A stretch of 13,761 bases of DNA, from assembly GCA_001797815.1 (NCBI GenBank), contig MGQK01000033.1, positions 45,830 to 59,590 of the forward strand. The letters run 5' to 3'. Origin of the DNA: Deltaproteobacteria bacterium RBG_13_61_14 (GTDB taxonomy: Bacteria > RBG-13-61-14). Numbering within the stretch: position 1 is the stretch's first letter; every line of letters begins with the position of its first letter. The position numbers were made by a program, and so were the translations under genes. This document shows, piece after piece, positions 1 through 6,249 of this stretch. The notes beneath the pieces were generated by a model. It made no database searches and was not told where the DNA came from. It saw only the letters and a list, made by a program, of their open reading frames with translations.

Positions 1-404
1 CCATTGCTGCGGGCGCGAGCTTCATCGTGACGCCCGCGGTCTTGCCGGAGGTGATCGAGGTCTGCCGGCGGCGGGAAATTCCGGTTTTTCCCGGAGCCCT
101 GAGCCCAACCGAGATCCTTTACGCGCATCAGGCCGGCGCGGCCATGGTCAAGGTGTTTCCGGCCTCGGTGCTGGGGCCGGACTACCTCAAGGCTCTGCGC
201 GGTCCCTTCCCGGATATCCCGCTGCTCCCAACCGGAGGCATAACCGTGGAGAGCGTATCTGAATATTTCCGCGCCGGGGCCAACGCGGTGGGCATTGGCG
301 GGGAGATATTCAAGAGGGAATGGATGGAGAGCGGGAATCTCAGCGCCATCAAGGAAGCTGCCGCGGCTTTTGTCGAGGCGGTTAAAAAGTCGGCGCGTTT
401 TTGA
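1..404 (+). CDS. eda: KDPG aldolase (2-keto-3-deoxy-6-phosphogluconate aldolase), 5' end outside window
   Basis: Class I aldolase that cleaves 2-keto-3-deoxy-6-phosphogluconate to pyruvate and glyceraldehyde-3-phosphate. The reading frame is already open at base 3 and reads IAAGASFIVTP from the first codon, so the gene starts upstream. About 133 C-terminal residues are present of the roughly 210 usual for the family. Visible hallmarks are FPGALSPTEI, the Schiff-base lysine in MVKVFPAS, and the phosphate-binding stretches LLPTGGI and VGIGGEIF. It is the first visible gene of a sugar-acid operon and lies 40 bp before kdgK, whose product makes its substrate. The ATG at base 27 is internal to the conserved domain and is not the start. 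The family assignment is firm. Some homologues also act on 2-keto-4-hydroxyglutarate or KDPGal, which the sequence cannot exclude. Confidence 0.93.
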   Translation, partial: IAAGASFIVTPAVLPEVIEVCRRREIPVFPGALSPTEILYAHQAGAAMVKVFPASVLGPDYLKALRGPFPDIPLLPTGGITVESVSEYFRAGANAVGIGGEIFKREWMESGNLSAIKEAAAAFVEAVKKSARF

Positions 405-410
405 AAAGGG

Positions 411-433
411 CATTGGTTGTAAACCGGTGGCAC
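411..433 (+). repeat. Copy A of a 23-bp palindromic repeat (eda-kdgK spacer)
   Basis: The core is an inverted repeat, CATTGGTT-GTA-AACCGGTG, whose arms pair fully only if G·U pairs are allowed, followed by GCAC. It aligns with the two tandem copies at 7261-7283 and 7287-7309, sharing the pattern GGTNNTAA..C.GTGGCAC. It fills most of the eda-kdgK spacer, directly follows a purine-rich AAAAGGG (404-410) and abuts the kdgK Shine-Dalgarno sequence. Wobble pairing in this copy suggests that an RNA hairpin is being kept. Confidence 0.6.
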
Positions 434-444
434 AAGGAAAAACA

Positions 445-1404
445 ATGAAGTTTGATTTGACGACTTTCGGCGAGGCCATGATCCGGATCTCGGTGCGGCC
501 GGGGCAGACCATGGAGAACGCCACCGAGGTGAACCTCTACACCGGCGGCAGCGAGGCCAACACCGCGATTGCGGCCGGCCGGCTGGGGATGAGGACCGCC
601 TGGGTCTCGCGCCTGACCGAGAATGCTCTGGGCCGGCGGGTGGCGGCGGATCTCGCGCGGCACAGGGTGGACACCTCGGCCGTGATCTGGACCAAAGAAG
701 ACCGGGTGGGCGCCTATTACGTGGAGTTTGCCACCCCGCCCCGTTCGAGCGCGGTCACCTATGACCGGCGCTACTCGGCCATCGCGCGGGTCAAGCCGGA
801 GGAGCTGCCCTGGAAATTCCTGCTCAACACCCGCATCCTGCACCTGACCGGGATCACGCCGGCCCTGTCGCCGGGTTGCCGAAAGGCCGTGGAGCTGGCT
901 ATCCAGAAGGCCCGGGCCAAGAAAGTCCCGGTCTCGTTCGACGTGAACTATCGGGCCAAGCTCTGGACGCCGGCTGTTGCGGCCAAGGCGCTGGCGCCGC
1001 TGCTTGGTCAAGCCACCATTGCCATCATGACCAGGGAAGACGCCGCCGCGTTGTTTCACCTGGAAGGGGATCCGAAGGCAATCGTCCGGGAAATCCGGGA
1101 TAAGTTCAGTTGCCCGGTTGCGGTGCTGACCCTGGGCGGCGCCGGCTGCCTGGCCTGGGACGGGAAGCGGCTGTTCGAGGAGCCGGGCTATCCCTTGTCG
1201 GGGGTGGTGGACCGGCTGGGCGCGGGGGATGTGTTTTCGGCAGGATTCATATTTGGATACTTGCGGGGAGATCTCCGGCTCGGGCTTCAGTTCGGGGTGG
1301 CGGCGAGCGCGATGAAGCTGGGGATGCAGGGCGATCACTTCTGGTCGAGCCGGGCCGAGGTGGAGCAGGTGATCAAGAGCCGGGGCGGGGATGTGAGAAG
1401 ATAG
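445..1404 (+). CDS. kdgK: 2-keto-3-deoxygluconate kinase (PfkB/ribokinase family)
   Basis: Predicted to phosphorylate 2-keto-3-deoxygluconate to KDPG with ATP, feeding the aldolase encoded just upstream. The protein is 319 residues, typical for the family. It starts FGEAMIRISV and has the substrate-side GGSEANTA motif (34-41). FDVNYRAKLW (165-174) is the DxNxRxxLW pattern common in KDG kinases. The PfkB signature DRLGAGDVFSAGF (256-268) places the catalytic base at Asp262. The ATG at 445 is preferred because AAGGA (434-438) lies 6 bases upstream and the N-terminus then matches the family; the frame stays open further upstream but those residues are unlike any kinase. It lies 8 bp before the hydroxyacid dehydrogenase gene. 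Another sugar kinase of the PfkB family is the alternative, but the operon context supports KDG. Confidence 0.9.
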   Translation: MKFDLTTFGEAMIRISVRPGQTMENATEVNLYTGGSEANTAIAAGRLGMRTAWVSRLTENALGRRVAADLARHRVDTSAVIWTKEDRVGAYYVEFATPPRSSAVTYDRRYSAIARVKPEELPWKFLLNTRILHLTGITPALSPGCRKAVELAIQKARAKKVPVSFDVNYRAKLWTPAVAAKALAPLLGQATIAIMTREDAAALFHLEGDPKAIVREIRDKFSCPVAVLTLGGAGCLAWDGKRLFEEPGYPLSGVVDRLGAGDVFSAGFIFGYLRGDLRLGLQFGVAASAMKLGMQGDHFWSSRAEVEQVIKSRGGDVRR

Positions 1405-1412
1405 GCGGAATC

Positions 1413-2366
1413 ATGAAAGTGGTGATCAATTACCAAGAATATTCCGATGTAGAGATCGAGAAGGGAATATTAAAAGATCTGCCGGGGATAGAAATAGTGG
1501 AAAGCCGGACGCGGGACCCGGTCGAGTTTATCTCCCAAATCCGCGACGCTGATGCCGCGATCATCCAATATGTGCCTTGTCCCCGGGAAGTGATCGCGGC
1601 CATGGACCGGGCCCAGGTGATCGTGCGCTACGGGATCGCGGTGGAAAGTATTGACTTGGCCGCAGCCAAAGCCAAGGGCATCCGGGTCTGCAACGTGCCC
1701 TCTTACTGCTTGGATGAGGTGTCCAACCATGCCTTGGCCCTGATCCTGGCCCTGCACCGCCGGCTCTTGCTGGCCGACCAGCTCCTCCGCGCTGAAAAGC
1801 ATACGCTGGAAGCGATCCGTCCCATCCCGCGCCTGAAAGATTGCACCGCCGGACTGCTCGGCTTCGGCCACATCGCCCGGCGCCTGGCCGAAAAGCTGCA
1901 GCCGCTTTTCCGTCGGGTGATTGCATATGACCCCTTCGTGAAGCCGGAGGCGATGGCCCGGCTCGGAGTTGAGTCGGTCTCCTTGGAAGAGCTTTTTCGG
2001 ACCAGCGATTTCATCTCCATTCATGTGCCCTTGACGCCGGAGACCCGACACCTGGTCAGCCCCGAGCTTTTGCGAGCGATGAAACCCTTCGCCTTCCTGA
2101 TCAACACCAGCCGGGGCGCGGTGGTGGACGAAGCGGCGCTGATTCAGGCGCTGCAAGAGAAGCGCATTGCCGGAGCCGGGCTGGACGTGTTCGAGACCGA
2201 GCCGCTGCCCAAGGATAATCCGCTGTGTTCCCTGGATAACGTGGTCCTGACCCATCACCTTGCCTGGTATTCGGAGGGCGCGATCCAGGAGTTGAAGGAG
2301 ACCGCGGCGATGGAGGTCTTGCGGGTGCTCCGGGGCGAGGAGCCGCTTTACGAGGTGAAGGCATGA
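1413..2366 (+). CDS. D-2-hydroxyacid dehydrogenase family protein (CtBP-like)
   Basis: NAD(P)-dependent oxidoreductase of the D-isomer-specific 2-hydroxyacid dehydrogenase superfamily, 317 residues. The ligand region includes VRYGIAVESIDL (71-82). The Rossmann dinucleotide motif is GLLGFGHIARRLAEKL (147-162), with Asp173 in the expected NAD-ribose position. Catalytic elements are Arg234 in NTSRGAVVDE, a Glu in DVFETEP (259-264), and His282 in LTHHLAWYSE. The usual TPH triplet reads THH. The C-terminal HLAWYSEGA...GEEP stretch resembles the CtBP/phosphoglycerate-dehydrogenase-like subgroup. The ATG at 1413 follows AGGCGGA at a short distance and yields a normal N-terminus. Its stop overlaps the next gene's ATG (ATGA), so the two are probably translationally coupled. 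The substrate is unknown; a sugar-acid-derived 2-keto or 2-hydroxy acid is an inference from the operon. Confidence 0.85.
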   Translation: MKVVINYQEYSDVEIEKGILKDLPGIEIVESRTRDPVEFISQIRDADAAIIQYVPCPREVIAAMDRAQVIVRYGIAVESIDLAAAKAKGIRVCNVPSYCLDEVSNHALALILALHRRLLLADQLLRAEKHTLEAIRPIPRLKDCTAGLLGFGHIARRLAEKLQPLFRRVIAYDPFVKPEAMARLGVESVSLEELFRTSDFISIHVPLTPETRHLVSPELLRAMKPFAFLINTSRGAVVDEAALIQALQEKRIAGAGLDVFETEPLPKDNPLCSLDNVVLTHHLAWYSEGAIQELKETAAMEVLRVLRGEEPLYEVKA

Positions 2367-3127
2367 AAGTGAAAGACTTGTTCGATCTCACCGGCAAAAA
2401 GGCGCTGGTCACGGGCGGCAGTTACGGCCTGGGCCGGGCCATGGCCGAGGCGTTAGTTGAGGCCGGGGCCGAGGTGGGCCTGGTGGACATCTCGGATCAA
2501 CTGGCCGATGCGGCCCGCGCCTTGGCCTCTCTGGGCCGCAAGGCCATTGGCATCCGGGCCGACCTCTGCGACCGCGGCGAGCGCAAACGCGCTTTTCAAG
2601 ATTTCCTGCAGGCCTTTGGCGCCGTTGATATCCTGGTCAACAACGCCGGGATCACGCGCCGGCATGTTGCGGAGGAATTCCCGGTCGAGGACTGGGACCA
2701 GGTGATTGAGGTCAACTTGACCGCGGTCTTTGACCTCTGCCAGATGGCGGGCAAAGTCATGCTGGCCCAAGGCTCGGGCAAGATTATCAACATCGCCTCG
2801 CTTTACGCGTTTCTGGGCGGGCTTCGGGTCCCCGCCTATACGGCGAGCAAGGGCGGGGTGGCGCAATTAACCCGGGCCCTGGCCAACGAATGGGCCGGCC
2901 GCGGGGTCCACGTGAACGCGATTGCGCCGGGCTATTTTGATACCCCGCTCAATACCGCGCTGAAAAATGACGCCCGGCGCTACCAGGAAATCCTCAATCG
3001 AATTCCGGCCGGCCGCTGGGGACAACCGGATGACCTTAAGGGCGCGGTCGTGTTCCTCGCTTCCCGCGCCTCGGATTACGTGCACGGGGCCATTTTGGTC
3101 GTAGATGGCGGGTTCCTCGGCCGTTAA
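2363..3127 (+). CDS. kduD: SDR oxidoreductase, KduD / gluconate 5-dehydrogenase-like
   Basis: Short-chain dehydrogenase/reductase of 254 residues, the size of KduD. The cofactor motif is TGGSYGLG (17-24), with NNAG at 93-96 and the catalytic Ser146, Tyr159 and Lys163 in IINIAS and YTASK. The stretches NEWAGRG, VNAIAPGY, NRIPAGRWG and ASDYV..G...VDGG follow 2-dehydro-3-deoxy-D-gluconate 5-dehydrogenase (KduD) closely as I know that family. KduD reduces 2,5-diketo-3-deoxygluconate to 2-keto-3-deoxygluconate, exactly the substrate of the upstream kinase, which supports a uronate or pectin/alginate-type route. Gluconate 5-dehydrogenase is a near neighbour and cannot be excluded. No kduI or lyase gene is visible. 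The start codon lies inside the previous stop (ATGA). This is the last gene of the operon. Confidence 0.8.
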   Translation: MKVKDLFDLTGKKALVTGGSYGLGRAMAEALVEAGAEVGLVDISDQLADAARALASLGRKAIGIRADLCDRGERKRAFQDFLQAFGAVDILVNNAGITRRHVAEEFPVEDWDQVIEVNLTAVFDLCQMAGKVMLAQGSGKIINIASLYAFLGGLRVPAYTASKGGVAQLTRALANEWAGRGVHVNAIAPGYFDTPLNTALKNDARRYQEILNRIPAGRWGQPDDLKGAVVFLASRASDYVHGAILVVDGGFLGR

Positions 3128-3151
3128 CCCACCCTTGCAGACCAGGGTGGG
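3128..3151. repeat. Intergenic hairpin after the sugar-acid operon
   Basis: CCCACCCT (3128-3135) and AGGGTGGG (3144-3151) form a perfect 8-bp stem with an 8-base loop, one base after the SDR stop codon. No T-tract follows on either strand, so it is not a textbook intrinsic terminator. Part of it (AGACCAGGGTGGGCTAC, 3140-3156) recurs as AGACCAGGGCGGGCGAC at 3177-3193, which suggests a repeat-derived element in the space between two convergent genes. Confidence 0.45.
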
Positions 3152-3207
3152 CTACAAAAAATTTCCGGAAGCTTGAAGACCAGGGCGGGCGACCAGAGAT
3201 GGTCCCT

Positions 3208-4047
3208 TCAGGGGCCGGGTGGCATGGGGCCGGTGAGGGTGAAGGTGGCAATAGAAGTTTCGAAGATCACCGACCAGAAGCGGGCCAGCCGGTCCTCGCA
3301 GACCGAGGTGATCTGGAAGATGCGGCCCGCGGCTGGAACGTAGAGCACGTGCAGGCGCACGGTGTTGAGGCCGGCCAGGAAAGTGGCGCGCGTCTCGAAC
3401 GCGGTCTTGCCCTGAAAGGTGGTGTAGTTCTGATAATCCGGGTGGAACCCGCCGATGGAGTCTTCCACCGACTTGGTCTTTTGCTCCACCAACTGGCGGA
3501 ACGCGCTGTCCACCTCCACCGCGCCCGGGACCGGGATCACATCCACAAAAATGAAGGCCTCGTAATTGGAGTCCGTGAACTTGACCACGTAGTTCTTGCT
3601 GTATTGGTCCACCCACCAGCCGGCCGGCGGCCGGATGGAGAAACCGTACTTGCTGGACGAGAAGGGCGGGTCGAGCGCGGTGGTGATCTTCGAGTAATCC
3701 CGCGGGGGCAGGATCGGCCAGTTGCCTTCCGGCGGGACCATGGCGGGCGCGGGCGTGGCTTGATCGGTTCCTTTAGGCTGGGCCGGTTCCAGCCCGAGCT
3801 GGGTCCGCAGCGCCTTGACCTGGGTCTGGGCATAGAGGTGGTTGGGGTCGAGCTTGAGGACTTTCTCGTATTCGACCAGCGCATACTGATACTTGCCTTC
3901 GCGGTAGAACTGGTCGCCGTTGCGAAGGTAAACATTGATGGCGTCGCCAACCGACGGAGGTCCGGCGGGCCGAGCCGCCTGGGTTCCGGACAAGCATACC
4001 GCGATCAAGCTCAGGCCGATCCAAACTCGGGCGATCCGGTGCGGCAT
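3208..4047 (-). CDS. Secreted TPR + PsbP/DUF1795-like protein
   Basis: Predicted 279-residue exported protein of unknown role. Residues 1-24 form a Sec signal peptide (basic MPHRIAR, hydrophobic VWIGLSLIAVCL, likely cleavage after GTQA). Residues about 38-85 look like a TPR pair (NGDQFYREGKYQYALVEYEKVLKLDPNH). A Pro/Ala-rich linker (86-115) leads to a domain beginning YGFSIRPPAGWWVDQ (134-148) and running to the end, which has the character of the PsbP/Mog1/DUF1795 fold. The ATG at 4047 is chosen because GGAG lies 7 bases upstream. An ATG at 4059 is in frame but has no ribosome binding site and would add only MERG. It is the only minus-strand gene here, convergent with the SDR and divergent from the acyl-CoA dehydrogenase. 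Function cannot be assigned; a cell-envelope role is inferred. Confidence 0.78.
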   Translation of the reverse strand: MPHRIARVWIGLSLIAVCLSGTQAARPAGPPSVGDAINVYLRNGDQFYREGKYQYALVEYEKVLKLDPNHLYAQTQVKALRTQLGLEPAQPKGTDQATPAPAMVPPEGNWPILPPRDYSKITTALDPPFSSSKYGFSIRPPAGWWVDQYSKNYVVKFTDSNYEAFIFVDVIPVPGAVEVDSAFRQLVEQKTKSVEDSIGGFHPDYQNYTTFQGKTAFETRATFLAGLNTVRLHVLYVPAAGRIFQITSVCEDRLARFWSVIFETSIATFTLTGPMPPGP

Positions 4048-4066
4048 CCCGCGCTCCATTTTTGCT

Positions 4067-4094
4067 ATTATACAAAACCCGGTGTCAAATACAA
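4067..4094 (-). promoter_or_regulatory. Probable sigma-70 promoter of the secreted TPR/PsbP-like gene
   Basis: On the minus strand there is a perfect TATAAT (4072 to 4067), preceded by a 16-base spacer and TTGTAT (4094 to 4089). A better TTGACA (4088 to 4083) is present but sits only 10 bases from the -10 box. Transcription should begin near 4060, leaving a leader of only about 12 bases that contains the GGAG before the ATG at 4047. An ATG at 4059 would be almost leaderless. Confidence 0.55.
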
Positions 4095-4171
4095 CTTCTT
4101 GCCACCGGGCCGGGGCTGGGCTAGGATGGGGCGCTGGATCAGGAAGTAAAACTTCAGCCAAGGAGGGTGAG

Positions 4172-5431
4172 ATGTTCGAGCTTCAGGAAGGACACCGGAT
4201 CATGGAGCGGGCGATCCGTCAGTTCTGCGAGAAGGAGATCGCGCCGCATGTTGAGAAAATGGAGTCGGGGGAGCTATTGCCTTACGACCTGATGCGGAAG
4301 ATGGCCGACGCCTTTGGCATCCGCAAGATGGGCAAGGAGCTTTTGGAAAAAGCCTTGGCCAAGGCCGAGGAGGGCGGGGAAGGCAAAGAGGGGAAGGCCA
4401 AGACCCGGTTCGGCGTCCCGGTTTCGGAAGAGGCCCTGGATCCCATGATCATGGCGGTGGTGGGCAAGGAGCTGTGCCGGGTCAGCCCCAGCTTTGCCCT
4501 GGCCTTTGCCGCCAGCATCGGGCTTTGCGGCCAGACCATCATGGCCAAGGGCACCGTCGAGCAGAAGCGCCAATACGGCATCCCGGTGGTGACCCTGGAC
4601 AAGGTCGGCTGCTGGGGACTGACCGAGCCGGAGGCCGGCTCCGATGCTTTCGCGCTCCGCACCATCGCCCGGCCCAAGGACAACGGCTATGTGCTCAACG
4701 GCTCCAAGATTTTCATCACCAACGCGCCCTATGCCGACGTGTTCGTGATCTACGCCAAGATTGACCGGGGGGACGAGGCCAAGGCCGACAAGCGGCGGAT
4801 CTACCCGTTCGTGATGGAGCGGGGGATCCAGGGGCTGAGCACCTCTCCGCCCATGAAGAAGATGGGCATGTGCGGCTCGCCCACCGGCGAGATCTTCCTG
4901 GAAGACGTGTTCGTGACCGCGGACCAGCTTTTGGGCGGGGAGGAGAAGACCTCCCGCGACCAGGCCAAGGAGGTGCTGGCCTCGGAGCGCACCGGCGCGC
5001 CTTTCATGTGCTGGGGGATCATCGAGCGCTGCCTGGACGACTGCATCAAATTTGCGATCGAGCGCAAACAGTTCGGCAAAAGCCTGGCCGAGTTCCAGCT
5101 CATCCAGGAGAAGATCGCCAAGATGTTCGTGCAGTTGGAGAACGTGAAGAACCTGGCCTTCAAGCAGGCCTGGCTGCAGAAGAACCGCAAGGGCACCCTG
5201 GAGGAGTTTTGCGCGGCCAAGTATTACTGCTCGGCCGCGGCGGTGGAGGTGGGGCTGGAGGCGATCCAGCTCATGGGCGGCTACGGCTACATGAAGGAAT
5301 ACCACGTGGAGATGCTGATGCGCGACGCCAAGCTCATCCAGATCGGCGGCGGCACCTCCGAGATCCAGATCCTCAACATCGCCAAAGAGCTCTTCCGCAA
5401 GGCGGGCAAGGAGATCAGCTTGGCAGGATAA
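4172..5431 (+). CDS. Acyl-CoA dehydrogenase (IVD/LCAD-type catalytic base arrangement)
   Basis: Flavoenzyme predicted to oxidise an acyl-CoA to the enoyl-CoA, 419 residues. Family signatures are WGLTEPEAGSDAFALRT (148-164), GYVLNGSKIFITNA (172-185), IERKQFGKSLAEFQLIQEKIAKM (positions 296-318, central FGKSLAEFQLIQ) and QLMGGYGYMKEY (366-377). The glutamate that acts as base in MCAD-like enzymes (YEGT) is replaced by glycine, IGGGTSE (391-397). A glutamate is present at the alternative helix-G position, Glu272 in ASERTG, as in isovaleryl-CoA and long-chain acyl-CoA dehydrogenases. A Lys/Glu/Gly-rich insertion (64-78) lies in the N-terminal helical domain. The ATG at 4172 follows AAGGAGGG, a near-perfect ribosome binding site. 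No electron-transfer flavoprotein genes are in view, and the chain specificity is unknown. A terminator follows. Confidence 0.92.
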   Translation: MFELQEGHRIMERAIRQFCEKEIAPHVEKMESGELLPYDLMRKMADAFGIRKMGKELLEKALAKAEEGGEGKEGKAKTRFGVPVSEEALDPMIMAVVGKELCRVSPSFALAFAASIGLCGQTIMAKGTVEQKRQYGIPVVTLDKVGCWGLTEPEAGSDAFALRTIARPKDNGYVLNGSKIFITNAPYADVFVIYAKIDRGDEAKADKRRIYPFVMERGIQGLSTSPPMKKMGMCGSPTGEIFLEDVFVTADQLLGGEEKTSRDQAKEVLASERTGAPFMCWGIIERCLDDCIKFAIERKQFGKSLAEFQLIQEKIAKMFVQLENVKNLAFKQAWLQKNRKGTLEEFCAAKYYCSAAAVEVGLEAIQLMGGYGYMKEYHVEMLMRDAKLIQIGGGTSEIQILNIAKELFRKAGKEISLAG

Positions 5432-5473
5432 GACGGTATCGGCGAAACTCGGAAAAGCTTGAAAATATAGATG

Positions 5474-5510
5474 AAAGGAAGGGGCACGGCCGGCCGTGCT
5501 CCTTCTTTTT
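5474..5510 (+). terminator. Strong intrinsic terminator after the acyl-CoA dehydrogenase gene
   Basis: Bases 5474-5491 and 5492-5509 pair along about 18 positions with two G·U pairs, centred on the palindrome GCACGGCCGGCCGTGC, and the right arm runs into CTTTTT. The innermost bases must open to form the loop. Since the outer arm is A-rich opposite the T-tract, it could also stop transcripts from the other strand. It cleanly separates the acyl-CoA dehydrogenase from metW. Confidence 0.85.
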
Positions 5511-5540
5511 GCAGGAGCGAATTGAAGATCCGGCGCCACT

Positions 5541-5573
5541 CACGGTGTTATTTCGGGAAAACCGTGTTAAAAT
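5541..5573 (+). promoter_or_regulatory. Possible metW operon promoter with inverted repeat
   Basis: This is an AT-rich stretch just after the terminator. TAAAAT (5568-5573) could be a -10 box, but the matching -35 position (GTGTTA, 5545-5550) is poor. CACGGT (5541-5546) and ACCGTG (5561-5566) form an inverted repeat with 14 bases between, and GTGTTA occurs twice, 19 bases apart. It may be an operator or a small leader hairpin. Support is positional and weak. Confidence 0.35.
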
Positions 5574-5610
5574 AATTTTCAAAGTGTTGGAATAAGGAGA
5601 CACGACAACG

Positions 5611-6249
5611 ATGGTTCCTTCACCGAACAGTTCCCGGCTGGACTACCGGATTATCACCGAACTGATCCAGAAGGGTTCGCGGGTTTTGGATTTGGGCTGC
5701 GGCAACGGAGAGCTCCTGGCCATGCTGGTGGAAGAGAAAGCGGCGATTGGCCAGGGGGTGGAGATCTCGGAGGAAGGCATCAATGCCTGCATTGCCCAGG
5801 GCCTGAACGTGATCCAGGGCGACCTCGACGAAGGTCTGGCCGATTACGCGGATCACTCCTTTGATTACGTGGTCCTTAACCAGACCCTGCAAGTGGTGCA
5901 CAAGCCGGACCTGGTGCTCCAGGAAATGATCCGCGTCGGGAAACAAGGGATCGTGGGGTTCCCCAACTTCGCCCATTGGGCGGTGCGCGGCCAGCTCTTT
6001 TTTAAAGGGATGATGCCCCGAACCCCGGAGCTGCCCTTTGAGTGGTTCAACACACCCAACATCCACCTCCTCACCATCCAAGACTTCGAGCGCTTTTGCC
6101 GCGGACAGGACATCCAGATCAACCGCAAGATCTATATCAAGGGCCAAGAGAGCGTGAGCGCGAACTTCCTGCCCAACCTGCTCGCCCAGACCGCGATTTA
6201 CGTGATCAGTCAAGTTCATCGAGCCAGGGGGGAAGCGGCGGATGAGTGA
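5611..6249 (+). CDS. metW: MetW, methionine biosynthesis methyltransferase-like protein
   Basis: A 212-residue class I SAM-methyltransferase-fold protein. MetW normally partners with the homoserine O-acyltransferase MetX. The SAM-binding motif is VLDLGCGNGELL (25-36), followed by GQGVEIS (47-53) and the family-specific tracts VLNQTLQVVHKPD (88-100), GFPNFAHW (116-123) and PFEWFNTPNIHLLT (142-155). Length and sequence fit the MetW family over its whole extent. AAGGAG (5594-5599) lies 11 bases before the ATG, slightly long. No metX is present in the window. Instead the stop codon overlaps the start of a predicted RNA thiolase gene (ATG at 6242, 8-bp overlap), implying translational coupling with sulfur-transfer genes. 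The exact biochemical activity of MetW is poorly defined in general. Confidence 0.92.
   Translation: MVPSPNSSRLDYRIITELIQKGSRVLDLGCGNGELLAMLVEEKAAIGQGVEISEEGINACIAQGLNVIQGDLDEGLADYADHSFDYVVLNQTLQVVHKPDLVLQEMIRVGKQGIVGFPNFAHWAVRGQLFFKGMMPRTPELPFEWFNTPNIHLLTIQDFERFCRGQDIQINRKIYIKGQESVSANFLPNLLAQTAIYVISQVHRARGEAADE

Noticed and set aside
382-1338. 318-codon open frame on the minus strand opposite kdgK
   Set aside because: Low-complexity Gly/Arg/His-rich translation with no domain; a by-product of GC-rich third positions in kdgK.
1413-2366. Assignment as serA (phosphoglycerate dehydrogenase)
   Set aside because: No ACT domain, CtBP-like tail with THH instead of TPH, and a sugar-acid operon context.
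3128-3151. Hairpin after the SDR gene as a classical intrinsic terminator
   Set aside because: No T-tract follows on the + strand (CTACAAAAAA) or on the minus strand (TTAACGG).
4274-5539. 421-codon open frame on the minus strand opposite the acyl-CoA dehydrogenase gene
   Set aside because: Leu/His/Gly-rich shadow of a well-conserved gene, and it crosses the terminator.
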